Made by a program: the position numbers and the translations under genes. A DNA stretch of 64,000 nt from Anaspis maculata (taxonomy: Eukaryota; Arthropoda; Insecta; Coleoptera; Scraptiidae): positions 20,546,892-20,610,891 of the forward strand of contig OX421964.1 of NCBI GenBank assembly GCA_949128115.1, written 5' to 3'. A model generated the notes under the pieces. It saw only the letters and a program-made list of their open reading frames with translations. It was not told the origin of the DNA and ran no database searches. Positions 38,338 to 48,990 of the stretch are shown one piece after another (positions within the stretch are counted from its first letter, which is position 1; every line of letters starts with the position of its first letter).

Positions 38338-40591
38338 CGTTAGCTAATTATTTTCTTATAATACCCGACTCTACCAAACTGTAAACAACAAAATTTCCGA
38401 GCGAGTCATGCAATCATCTGGATTAATCAAAGCACCCAAAACCGGAAGTATTACCATACAGAATTTATTTGCATATCTACTTACCTGCAGCACCAAGCAG
38501 TTTCACTTTCTTTTATTGTCCATTTTTACGCCATCACCGACAGTTTCTTTCACGAGAGAGACGCAAAAAAACCATTTCGGTTAGGTATTCGCTCGCTACT
38601 CTTGAATAATTAGGATGTAACATTGTTGTAAATATAGGTATTGCGTAATGTGGTTTTATTCAAAATTAATAATTATTCTGAAAGGAAAAAAACTATGCAA
38701 TTACGAATGAGGTGTAAGTGAATAAGAGGAGGATCCAAAAGAAAAACTAAAATGAATAATATTTATTTGTGTAATAACATCTATTTAAAAACTTAAATAC
38801 TAACAGACTGTAACATATTATACAATAATAAAAAGGAGGATTAGAGAACATAATCTAAACATGTATATCAGTCTTTAACGAAACAATTTTACGTTTTACA
38901 ATAAAACTGCGTTTTTTTTTCACGGTTTTTTTTCATACACAAAAAATTATTATTGTATCGATAAAAGTTGATTGCGAATTAAAGTATGGATATAATTCTA
39001 CACGGGTATGCTCGCGAATACTGATGCTCTCGTCAACCGCCACACGATAATTCACAATTTTCATATTATAACAAAACAAATATGACAAAAACGGGATTTA
39101 ATATTAAAAAATTGCACTAATCATAGTAAATATATATCTGCCGAGTGATGATGGTTTGATATATTGATATATCTTTATCGAGGGGGAGATTTCAATAGGA
39201 GGCGCGCTCAAGCCTTGCCAATTTTTCACAAAAAACACTTTTGGCAAAACTTGCGCTTTTGGCACAAATTTTTTTCTCTACTACTTATGATAATAACACA
39301 ACATGACCTTTGGAAACCATAACCAAAGGGCCAAGAAACCTAAACAATTATTAGTTGGCACACAAATTCATTATTATTATTTCAAAAATTGATATAGTAA
39401 CTGAGGTAGATCCGTCATCATGAGAAAAAATTACCTAACAACGTAAAAATATATGTACACAACGACTCACAACTCTTACATCTTAAAAAAGAATAAACAA
39501 AAATAATATATCAAAACTTGCGTTGTAACATTATTGCATATTATTACTCTTCGAATGTAGTTTCCATCTTGCTGATTTGTTTCTGCTTCTTCTAAAAATT
39601 TGTACATCCATAGATTTTGTGTCTTTTACTTCTTTAATTATTTATCTATTAGATATTGATATAAATTATGTCTTATTTATAAATATTCTATTTGTAACTG
39701 AGTTCACTGAGGTATTGCTGTTTTAAATATTATCGATTTATTAGAGAACTTGTTTTTTTTCTTCTGTCGGGTATCATAGAGTAGAAAAAAAAATGTTTTG
39801 AGCAATGCTGTTCAGCTTGACCTGGTTTCTTATTACAGAGTCACAGAGAGAAAAACTAAAATTTACATAGGAAAAAATATGTACAGGGCTTTGTCTTGGG
39901 GCTTGACCCAGTCTGTTATTTGGAATGTTTTCGTTATGGTGATGGAATCGTAGACATGCTTGGGAATTGTAAGTCGTTACTTAGCTTTGGTTTTTTCTAC
40001 CGCCGGCGTAAACTTGAAAAACCCACAATCTGAGCTAAAAATGAGTAAATGCATGTTTTGATTTTTACAGCTCGACTTTGCTGCGGTCACCATTCACAGA
40101 TGTGAAATCGAGAAAAACGCAAGATATTGTTATGTTCGACTGCAAAATAAAAAGGCACTCTGTATTGATGGTGATGAAAAGTCAATTTTCATTCAAATTA
40201 CCGATATCGATATTGTTCGAAGCACCTTGTATTTTAGAAACACAATTTTTGTTTCGAGCTCTTTTGCCGATTCTGATAACTTTTCACCTGATATTAAAGG
40301 GCGTTTTGACTCTATAGCAATCGGTTGAATAAAGTTGGGGTAATGTGAAGGGCGCAATTGTAAGTTTATGTTTAATGACAGACACCCTGTATATTGTGTT
40401 TAAAGAAAACGCGAGTTATTGCCATCGCTTGATTTTTCAAGTTCTACTTGAGAATAAATCATAGGAAAAGCTTAAAAAACTTCGTTCTGGCAAAAAGTTC
40501 CATGGAGCTCAGTATTTTACCTGATTTTAGTGATTAAGTGAATGTCAAGCTGTAGAAAAATGAGAGCTGGGAAAACAAATCTCAGGAAATA
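38338..40591. other. Very AT-rich intergenic DNA
   Basis: No gene recognised. Contains homopolymer runs and CACCCTGTATA at about 40386, a fragment of the CAGGGTG family. Confidence 0.5.
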
Positions 40592-41816
40592 CAGGGTGAT
40601 TCACCACCAAATGGACATGGCCTGAGGGTAGGTCCAGTTTCCCCAGGCAAACCAGGATCTGGCTTTGAAAATTTTCTAACGCTGTTCGTTTTGAAGTTAC
40701 AGGGTGATTTATGTATTTTGTCGATTTTTTGAAAAAGCCATATCTTTGGAACGACTCGATGGATTCGATTGAAATTTTGTGAGTTAATTATTCTACCATT
40801 GATAATTGACACATCGCCTGATCAAGTAGTTCGAAATTTCCAGAGCCGGCCTTGATGAAAAACCTTCAAAGTTTTTTCAAAAAAGACGTTCTGTATGTAT
40901 ATTTTTTCAAATTTCTTTTCAACATTCAGAAACTACATAAAACATGCTATAAGTATCGCAAAAAATGCTTTGCACCATTGAGCTGTCAATAAAATTTTGA
41001 TAATCCTGAAAAATTCCAAGTTTAGGATTTTTTGTGAATTGATAATTTGAAATATTTGCAGATGATCTATTATGGCCTTAAATTTCAGCCGTTTCGTGAA
41101 AAAAATTAATTTTTTTACAACGTTTTCCAGTAACTAACTAGAAGCACCAAAAAAATTTATCAAAATTTTCGAAAAATTTATGTCACGTTCATCAATTTCA
41201 GCTCAATGTGGCATAGAAGTGAAGTTGAGGGGCGTAACAATTTTTTTTTTTAAATTCTGATGAATTTTTTTGCTACCGAAAAAGCGTGAATTTTTTCTTC
41301 AACTTTTCTGACGGAACGGCTGAAATTCAAGGCCATAATAGATCATTCGCAAATATTTTGAATTATCAATTTACAAAAAATCCTAACCTCAAAAATTTTC
41401 AGGACCATCAAAATTTTATTGACAGCTCAATGATGCCAAGCAATTTTTTTCTGCGATATCATCAGCATGTTTTATGTGGTCTCTGAATATAGAAATGAAT
41501 TTTAAAAAACATGCATACAAAATGTCTTTTTTTGAAAAAAGCTTTGAAGTTTTTTTTCAAAGCCGGCCCTGGAAATTTTAAACTGTTTGATAAGGCGATG
41601 TGTCAGCTATCAATAGAAGAATTAACTCTCAAAATTTCAATCGAATCCATCCAGTTGTTCTGGAGATACAGCTTGTCAAAAAATTCTACGAAATACATGA
41701 ATCACCCAGTAGCTTCGAAACGAACAACAATAGAAATTTCAAAACCAGATCCTGGTTCGCCTGGAGAAACTGGAGCTACCCTAAAGCTATGTCCATTTGG
41801 TGGTGAATCACCCATT
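40592..41816. mobile_element. 1.2 kb foldback with CAGGGTG end
   Basis: CAGGGTGATTCACCACCAAA begins it (TA at 40590-40591); the inverse TTTGGTGGTGAATCACCC ends it at about 41813. Arms include CAGGATCTGGTTT-like, GATGGATTCGATTG and CCTGATCAAG-like blocks. The extreme right end has decayed. ORFs inside are arm shadows. Confidence 0.7.
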
Positions 41817-44028
41817 TTATACAGAGTATTCTATTTCAAAATGGCAAGAATTTCAAAACTGTGCTGATGATTTGAATTATTCCATAAGTGTTCAACGTAT
41901 TTTCACCATTATTTTTGACTAAATAATAAAATGGATTAATAATTACGTTGAGGACCTTCGACTGGAAAATTGCCAAACGCTATTGCTGTTCAAAGCATGT
42001 TTTACAGTCACACTGTTTTTTTTTTCAGCAAACATTTCGTGATTTTCTTCGAAACTACTTTGGTTGTTCTTTCGAATTTCATTGTAGCGAAGATGATATA
42101 CTCTAAAATCGATATGAAAAGATACATGAAACTAGTGCTGTTCATAGCCGCATTACGAAGTCCAATGATTTTCTGTTGTTTTCTGTCAAGCAGAAGAAAA
42201 AATATCAACACTAGGTTAACAGAATTATTCGGGTGTGTTATTACTCTGAGAAAAAACAAAAACTGAGGTTTTTGTCAGCTATTATTATTTCGAAATCTGA
42301 TTGAGCATAATGAGTAATATTAATGAATCTGGAAAGTACAACTTTTTTTTGAATTATACCAACAGACTAATGGAAAACTTTTCATTTAGACACACTGTAA
42401 CTGTTGGGAAAATATTCAGTATGAACTTTAAAATGACAAAAAACTTTGGCCAAAGAATACAGCTGGCTTTTTGGTCTTGAGTTCAAAGTTCAAACATCTC
42501 CGATATTTTCAAACTTTGAAATGATAAATCATTGGACTACTTTTTGATCAAAACTGCAACAACGCTAGGAGGAAAACTATTTTTGTGTGACTTTGGTGTT
42601 GTATACCTACAGGATGCCAGTACAAAAAAAAACTATGCATTTTTTGAACTGATGCAAAATAAGGAGTCTCATACAGAGAGTGCTAGTTCTCAAGTTCTTG
42701 AACATGTTCCTTTTTTCATACCGATATTTATTTTATTTATTTATTTATTTATTTATTAAATAAAGGGTGTTCTATATTAATTTAACCGTCATCAAATTAT
42801 AGAGAATTATCAAATCATCTCACAAAATGTATGCAAGGTTCAAAAATATTCCTTTAGTTTTTGAACTATGTTGTCGTCGAAGCTATTGTTTGATGAAATG
42901 ATAGATCATTCGACTATTTTTCGGCAAAACTGATTGAAATTTAAAATACAAAAACAGATTTTTAAAACAAAAAACGGATTTTGAATGGTTACTTTTTCAT
43001 CATACATGGGTGTCGACTTTTTGAACTGATGAAAAATAAATGTTGAGGCGGGTATGGAGGATTGTGAAGAACCTGAATTCTCTCAAGTTTTCCAACAGTT
43101 TTTTCTAATTTTTTATTTATACTCTCCAGTAAGTTATGACACGCTTGGACAAAATACACAGGGTGTTTTGGCTCAATTTTACCGTTATAAAATTTAGCTA
43201 ATTCATCTTGAATAATTTGTCCAAGGTTCATACATTTCTCTTTTCTTAATCGTCCATTTTTACTATTTCCTGATTTTTTTGTCATGAGTCAACCGTTTTA
43301 TTTGAGACTTCTCATACAAAGCGCCACACAGCAAAAAATTAAAAGGCGTTTTGTAGCGACCAATCAAAGCTGGGAATCAAATATCTTCTGTTTATAAACA
43401 GCACTATTGACAGACACGACAAAGCAACCCGGCAGCACATAACAAAAACACGAATATTGTCAGAAGCAATTCTGGAAAGGATGAAGTTATAACGAATTAA
43501 AAGTACAAATTGGAACAAACAAAGCAAAAAATCAAGAGCAAAATGCGTTCTTCATATGCAGCGATGAATGTGAGTAAAATTCGTATATTTATCATTATCA
43601 AAACGTTTTTTACGCGAAAGCAAATTTGAAATAGCTGAATTAATAACCGAATTGAAAACAGAAATTTGAACATAAAAAATTGTGAAACAAAAAGGGGTCT
43701 GTCGTACTAAGAATTGAAATAAACAATAGTTATCAAAACATTTTTGCTGCAATTTTAAACAACAAGTTGAATAGTACCTAGGTAATAATACCTGTTCACG
43801 ACAATATGAATAGCTGTAAAACGAATTACAACTCCTTTTGATATGTTTCTTTTCCTGTCTTTTCCATTAGTACCTGTGACATGAACAAAGGACAGAGAGG
43901 GCCAAGCCGCGATAACATCAAATTGGAATGTATCATTTCTCAATCAATCACACTTAAAATACATACACTGTTCTTTGGGGCCTGGGAGGAATGTTTGCTT
44001 GGATTTTTTTTTCCATCATGATATCATA
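41817..44028. other. Intergenic DNA including the zelda 3' flank
   Basis: Contains an (ATTT)n run at 42722-42758. The zelda transcript should end here; the nearest minus-strand AATAAA word I see is at 43297-43302, giving a ~0.7 kb 3' UTR if used. The minus-strand frame at 42989-43285 is unrecognised. Confidence 0.4.
42722..42758. repeat. (ATTT)n microsatellite
   Basis: Tetranucleotide run followed by AAATAAAGGGTGTTC; it could be the tail of a minus-strand retroposon. Confidence 0.85.
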
Positions 44029-46353
44029 TCATTTTTTATCAATATAAGAAAAATTGTTTAAACCTGAAGAGCCGACGCCACTTGGCTGCTGGAGCTGTTG
44101 CTGCTGTTGCTGTTGCTGTTTCATCTGCTGCTTCCTCGTGTGCGTTTCGCAGTGCTTCTGCATGTGGTCTTTGCGTATGAACCCTTTGCCGCACGATTCG
44201 CACGAGAACGGCTTCTTCCCGGTGTGCAGGCACATGTGCCGCCTCAAGTCCGTCTTGTGGTTGAACTGTTTGGGACACTGGTCGCACTTGTGCGGTTTTT
44301 CCCCTGCGTGTTTCCTGGTGTGCTCTTCGTAGATCTGGTTGTTGAGAAAACGCTTGCCGCACCGCTGACATTTGAAGGGTTTTTCGCCGCAGTGGAAGGT
44401 CCGGTTGTGCTGGGTCAGGTAGCAGGCCCGGTTGAAGGTTTTGTTGCAGGCGGTGCACAGGTGAGGGCTCGTCGCCGTGGTCGACGACACGCTCGGACTC
44501 GAGGGGGCGGCGACTTCTTCGAAGTCGCGCTTGATGTGCGCTTTTTCCGGCGTTTGCTGAGGTGGTTGTTGCGGTTGCAGCTGCTGCTGCTGCTGCTGCT
44601 GCTGCCGTTGATGTTGTTCTTGAGGTTTATTTGTCAAAAACAACATACTAGGCATTAGATTTTTTATGTTGTTGTTGTTGTTATTGTTGTTGTTCTGGTT
44701 GATTAAAATTGGCGGCGAGCAAGACAACATGTCTTCGTCAGCTATCATGGCTTGCTCTTGATGGTGATGCTCTTCGAAATTTGGCGCCGGAGCGGCCAAT
44801 ATCAAGTAATCAGGAGTGTCGTTATTACTGAGGTATGAAAAGGGGGCCGTTACCGGCCCTCCGCCCCCCACGTTCGCTTGTCTGTGAAGCTGCGAGAATG
44901 ACGGCAGCGGAAGCTGATGGTTCTGTTCCGCCTGCTGGTATTCCTGCTGCAGAAGAACTTCGCTTAGATCTTCGTTCGTGTCGAAGTTACTACCAGAAAT
45001 ATTGAGGCTGTTGATAGTAACCTGCGTAACGTGGGGGGCCAACCCGTTTGGGTACATCTGATGGAACTGGTGATGGTCCATGGTATAGGAAGGCAGCAGG
45101 CCCCTCGAATGGTCCATCGAGAGGCCTGCATCCCCGTTTGGGGGATTCGCCACTAATACTGTCGGTTGTTGCTGCTGCTGCTGCTGCTGCGGGTGTTGCA
45201 CCAGAGGCATGCTGTTAGTGTCTTCGTCAGGGCTTACCGAGTGCTGCTCGTCCTTGTTGCTGGGCTCTCGCGCTGGATGGTGATGGGCGCTGATGGGCAT
45301 CGTCGCCGGATCCGGCTGCCCTGACGATTTCACGGCGTTTTTGTGCAGCGTCGTGTTGTAATGCCGCTTCAAATGCCCCGAACTCGTAAACCACTTGTTG
45401 CAAGCAGTGCAGTTGTACGTCTTCGGCCTGCGGGCCTCGTTCGATTTCCAATTGGTGCTCTTCGTGCCGCTGGTCGGCGGCGTCTGCGGAGGATTCGTAG
45501 GAACTTGACTCGAACTCGCCTCATACTGCGGCGTGGTTCTCGGATACTCGCCGGCACCGGCTTGGATAAAATCTAAGCCATTCGGATGACCGTTTCCAGT
45601 CGGCGGAACAACCGGCTGGAACATCTGCTGCTGCTGGTACTTCTGGTTGCTCCACAGCAAAGCGTTTACCGAATGCGGAACATCACCATTGCGCTGCTTC
45701 TCGCTCGGTTCTTCCGGATAAACCGAATGCACCTTGTGCGAATCCAGATCCAGTATTTCTGATTGAACGTCTTCCTCTTTGATAACGACCGGAGGCTGGT
45801 CCATGAAGAAATACTGCTGCTGCTGCTGGGGATGGCTCAAATTCACGTGTTCGGCGAGCTGCGACTGCAGCTCGCACTGGAAGCCGCACTTGTCGCATTG
45901 CTTGGGACTGGGACTCGGAGTCGGTTGCGGTGGAAAACTCGAGCTCACCTGAGGACGCTCGTACTGGTACGGATGGTACCGCTGCTGCGGTGCGTAATGG
46001 TACTGCTGCTGCGGCTGCTGATCCCACGTCTGATCGAAATACGGCTGCGGCTGGTACATGGGCGAGTGAGGCTCAGTTTTCAGGTACGTCAGATCGGCAT
46101 GCTGCTGATACTGCTCGTGCTGGTACGGCGACGAAGAAAAGCTTTGCGGCGTCGGCGGGTGCTGGAACCCCTCGCTGGGGCTCTTTTTCACATCTGTACT
46201 ACTGTCAGCAAACTTTTTTGTGGTGTTATTGTTAGCCTCCTCGTTATCCCACTTTTTACTACTCACGTGGCCGTAGGTCAGGTGCACCGACAGCGAATCG
46301 GTCGAATTGAACACTTGCCCGCATTCTTTACACTCGATCAACTTCGAAGCCAT
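44029..46353 (-). CDS. zld/vfl: Zelda (vielfaltig)-like C2H2 zinc-finger pioneer transcription factor, single exon, 774 aa
   Basis: Seen: an uninterrupted frame from ATG (46351-46353) to TGA (44029-44031). An in-frame TAG at 46366-46368 lies just upstream, so this is the first possible ATG; a TTG three codons earlier would not serve in a eukaryote. C2H2 fingers lie at about residues 8-29, 153-174, 315-337 (JAZ-like, C-x2-C-x12-H-x5-H, preceded by RRPKTYNCTACNKWF), then a C-terminal cluster of four at 633-654, 662-682, 690-710 and 718-738, with a TGEKP-type linker. Low-complexity tracts are poly-Q (about 389-396, 584-591, 746-753) and poly-N (554-562). Known: Zelda binds CAGGTAG-like sites through its four C-terminal fingers, opens chromatin and activates the early zygotic genome; non-drosophilid orthologs carry the extra N-terminal finger. 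The protein is about half the length of the Drosophila one, in disordered regions. Inferred: nuclear and intact. Other C2H2 families are less likely because the JAZ finger plus terminal four-finger order is distinctive. Confidence 0.85.
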   Translation of the reverse strand: MASKLIECKECGQVFNSTDSLSVHLTYGHVSSKKWDNEEANNNTTKKFADSSTDVKKSPSEGFQHPPTPQSFSSSPYQHEQYQQHADLTYLKTEPHSPMYQPQPYFDQTWDQQPQQQYHYAPQQRYHPYQYERPQVSSSFPPQPTPSPSPKQCDKCGFQCELQSQLAEHVNLSHPQQQQQYFFMDQPPVVIKEEDVQSEILDLDSHKVHSVYPEEPSEKQRNGDVPHSVNALLWSNQKYQQQQMFQPVVPPTGNGHPNGLDFIQAGAGEYPRTTPQYEASSSQVPTNPPQTPPTSGTKSTNWKSNEARRPKTYNCTACNKWFTSSGHLKRHYNTTLHKNAVKSSGQPDPATMPISAHHHPAREPSNKDEQHSVSPDEDTNSMPLVQHPQQQQQQQQPTVLVANPPNGDAGLSMDHSRGLLPSYTMDHHQFHQMYPNGLAPHVTQVTINSLNISGSNFDTNEDLSEVLLQQEYQQAEQNHQLPLPSFSQLHRQANVGGGGPVTAPFSYLSNNDTPDYLILAAPAPNFEEHHHQEQAMIADEDMLSCSPPILINQNNNNNNNNNIKNLMPSMLFLTNKPQEQHQRQQQQQQQQLQPQQPPQQTPEKAHIKRDFEEVAAPSSPSVSSTTATSPHLCTACNKTFNRACYLTQHNRTFHCGEKPFKCQRCGKRFLNNQIYEEHTRKHAGEKPHKCDQCPKQFNHKTDLRRHMCLHTGKKPFSCESCGKGFIRKDHMQKHCETHTRKQQMKQQQQQQQQLQQPSGVGSSGLNNFSYIDKK

Positions 46354-46365
46354 AACGCGCAAAAA

Positions 46366-46380
46366 CTAAAAAAATAACAA
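46366..46380 (-). promoter_or_regulatory. Candidate 3' splice site in the zelda 5' leader
   Basis: On the minus strand a T-rich run ends in TAG at 46366-46368, 12 bases before the zelda ATG. This looks like a polypyrimidine tract plus acceptor AG, which would place an intron in the 5' UTR and keep the coding region in one exon. It is read from sequence only; the donor was not identified. Confidence 0.4.
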
Positions 46381-46499
46381 AGTCATCAAGTTCAGCGTCA
46401 TAACATCGTGGTCATGTTATAATGGACATTTTCAAATCGTAAGTCTCTCTCGGGTGTTGTTTAAAAGAAAAACGAAAAAAACTGCACGGATAAGGAATA

Positions 46500-46796
46500 G
46501 TTTATCCCATTGCGGCGGCTTTTGTCACTCAACGCACACGTTCAGGTGATGGGCACATTTCACGTGGTCTCGGGTTGAGAGCGGGGCGCACTTTTGTCTG
46601 CAGGAGCGTCCGGTGCGTGCGGCGGTCGGTGTACGAATATCGGCCGGCATGGAGATGCGTGGTGTTGAGGTTTGCGAAAGTGAGAGGGAGAGGGAGACGG
46701 GACGCACGGTCCGACCAATGGACGCGCGGGGTTTAATGCGTTCGGCCCGGTGGTGGGAGAGGGGTGGCTGGTGCCGAAGGGGGGTAAGTCCGGTGT

Positions 46797-46827
<31 letters not shown>

Positions 46828-46960
46828 GTGTGGTAAGAGAGAAGAGGCGAAGAGCAGAAGAGCGATGCCGGTGCATTTTTGAGAAAGCCCCGGCGAAGAT
46901 ATGCGAAATGCCACGGAAACGGCACACGCACTGCAGAATTCAGCTGGAATAGTTTCCAAG
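46500..46960 (-). promoter_or_regulatory. GC-rich upstream segment of zelda, probable promoter or 5' non-coding exon
   Basis: This stretch just upstream of the zelda start is clearly richer in G, C and CpG than the AT-rich surroundings. It contains a (GT)n run at 46792-46826 and shows none of the repeat families seen elsewhere in the window. Its ORFs on both strands are low-complexity (TH-repeat) products of the dinucleotide run. A promoter or first non-coding exon is the simplest reading; no TATA box or initiator could be assigned confidently. Confidence 0.45.
46792..46826. repeat. (GT)n microsatellite upstream of zelda
   Basis: Roughly 17 GT units with one interrupting AT. On the gene strand it reads (CA)n. 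It lies in the GC-rich upstream segment, about 440 bases before the start codon. Confidence 0.9.
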
Positions 46961-47896
46961 GGGGATGTATGCTGGTCCAGTGGCGGAGAAGTTGTAAAAG
47001 TTCGTTATCAAAACTTTTCTTGTAGTTTAACCTGTCAGTAACCGCGCATGGTCTGTGAGACCGACGTTACGATTTTTGTAGAATTTCTCGAGAGTACAAG
47101 GAAATTGCCGTCTCCATCTCTATCTACCTTCCCAATTATCTAGGTAAGGTAGAGGACACAGTGACCGTCACTGGTCCAGTATTCGTCATGGCGTGGATTA
47201 AATAAGCTATTTCTAGTATTTCGACAAACGAAACGGCCCAGAATATAAAATTAAAATTTCTGGTGTAATTTGCTATGGGTAAAAAAACTTTTAGAAGAAA
47301 TTATTTGAGAAAGTGTACAGCTCTTATGCCTATTTGCGTACAAATATGTACACGTTATTTTGTGGCACGTAATTCAAAGGTGTTGAATTAATCTGTTGGA
47401 ACTTGTCAAAATGCCGTACTGGGTGAATCAGAAGCCAGGACCGGATTGGAAAAATGTAATGCTCTTTTGTTTCTTCAAAAAGTACATTTTCCGACTGCTT
47501 TTCTGAAAAATCGTTATCGGATTCGGAACGTCAAGGAGAAATGCTATGAGAATCGCTCCTCAATTTCAATGGCACACTTGAAATATTTCGACGAAAAAAA
47601 CCGTCAAAGTAAAATTTGTTGAAAAACTTCCGGCCGGACATAATCTGGTCATTATTCAACTGAAAACTGAAGCCGTTGAAATTCGATATTTTGATTTGTT
47701 TTTATAAAGCAAGAGTTCGACAGAAAGATTTGCTTCAAAGAAGAATTGGTGCCTGTCATTTTTTTCCCTAAAATTGTCTATAATTGAGAATAATGCAATT
47801 TTCTCAAATTTTCTCCATTAATGGTTTGGTTTTTCAAGAAAAAATGAATCGAAATTCCGCTCCCACTCAATTACGCCTGCCTCATTGTTAGCGTTC

Positions 47897-48342
47897 CAAT
47901 GGGGAACTATAGTGGCAAACGCCTGAAGCAATGGCACTCGTGTTCCATGCACCCCAGCTGTCATTAGTGTCATTTTGAGCGTACATAACCTCAACTTTGG
48001 AAGTGTAATTTCATTTTCATTTGTCAGCACTCAGCATATAACCAGCGGTTTGCGTCACTTCGTGAGTTAAAAAGCAAAGAAAAGTCGAAAAGTCGACAAG
48101 CGAAAAATAGCGGTGGAAAAAAAAGGTAGTGCCGTGTTATGTACCAGGCTGCACCTAAGCACCGGCTTTTTTTCTCTCAGTGGGCCTTCTCTCCGCCTCG
48201 ACTCTTCTTTGAGCATTAGCACTTTTCCTCTTTCCGTACATTTCTTTGAGGGAGGTTATGTACGATAACTGTCAAGAGTGTCAAAATGGGTGCATGGAAC
48301 ACGTCGCCCTCTACAATCCGTTTTGCCTATAGTTCCCCATTG
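47897..48342. mobile_element. 446-bp foldback
   Basis: CAATGGGGAACTATAG and its inverse form the ends; GTGTTCCATGCACCC and CGTACATAACCTC also occur on both arms in inverse orientation. No clear target duplication. Confidence 0.75.
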
Positions 48343-48457
48343 AGAAAAGTTGAAACCATACAATTTAGTGTTACTACTTTGATCATTCCAACACATTCCT
48401 CGACAAAATGGGCTCGCTAATACTTTACGGTAATCAGTAATTCAAATTGTGATTCTG

Positions 48458-48602
48458 ATCGATGACACCTGCCAATCAATTGCCCCTCAATTGAAAAATT
48501 ATACTTTTTTTTTCAATAATTCAAACACATTTCCTCTAAAATTTCAGAGAGTTGCGGAATTTTCAATTTCAGACAATTGACTGACAGGTGTTTCGATTCA
48601 AC
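48458..48602. repeat. 145-bp hairpin MITE
   Basis: CGATGACACCTGCCAATCAA at the left is matched by TTGACTGACAGGTGTTTCG at the right, with AATTGAAAA-type inner arms. Confidence 0.65.
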
Positions 48603-48890
48603 CACATAATTGATTCACTCTACTCTGATCAAACTGATACCAAAAAATTGTACAATTTCAGCTTTTGTCACCTGAAATGCCAACTACAATGTCAGGCAGG
48701 TTTCAGTGAGTGAAATCGGAATTCAGATTTATATTGCCTAATCAGAGGAAATGGCAATATTTTTAATTATATGGACTATCTCAAATATTTGGTCGAAGTG
48801 TGGAAATATTAACGACTACAAAATAAATACTTGCTTCCAACCAAATCCCCCTGTCGAACAAGTCGAACTCTTCCTTTACAAAAACAGACC

Positions 48891-48965
48891 AACCCGGTCG
48901 GTAGCACGGTGAGCTCGGCCCCGCTTTCAATGGTGGAGGTCCCGGGTTCAAATCCGCACCGGGTT
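48891..48965 (+). other. tRNA-like sequence (pseudo-tRNA or tRNA-derived SINE head)
   Basis: A 75-base segment starts with AACCCGG and ends with CCGGGTT, a perfect 7-bp acceptor stem. It contains an A-box-like GGTAGCACGGTGAGC and a B box GGTTCAAATCC at 48945-48955. The T-stem pairs at only two of five positions, so it is unlikely to be a working tRNA. It sits 25 bases before the 48991-51044 palindrome. Confidence 0.5.
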
Positions 48966-48990
48966 AGATGGACCTTTCACGCGTCCCTTA

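Larger units (their letters stand above)
46961..48890. other. Upstream intergenic DNA of zelda with repeat copies
   Basis: 47412-47660 is a degenerate part of the 3660-4831 family (GTACATTTTCCGACTGCTTT, CCGGACATAATC). It also holds the foldbacks at 47897-48342 and 48458-48602. 46961-47400 has no recognised repeat and might hold zelda control sequences. Confidence 0.5.

Noticed and set aside
44098..46377. Long plus-strand and alternate-frame ORFs over the zelda coding region
   Set aside because: Shadows of the CAG-rich zelda coding frame; they contain no domains, whereas the minus-strand frame carries seven zinc fingers.
48891..48965. Functional tRNA gene
   Set aside because: The acceptor stem is perfect, but the T-stem pairs at only two of five positions and no good D or anticodon arm forms.
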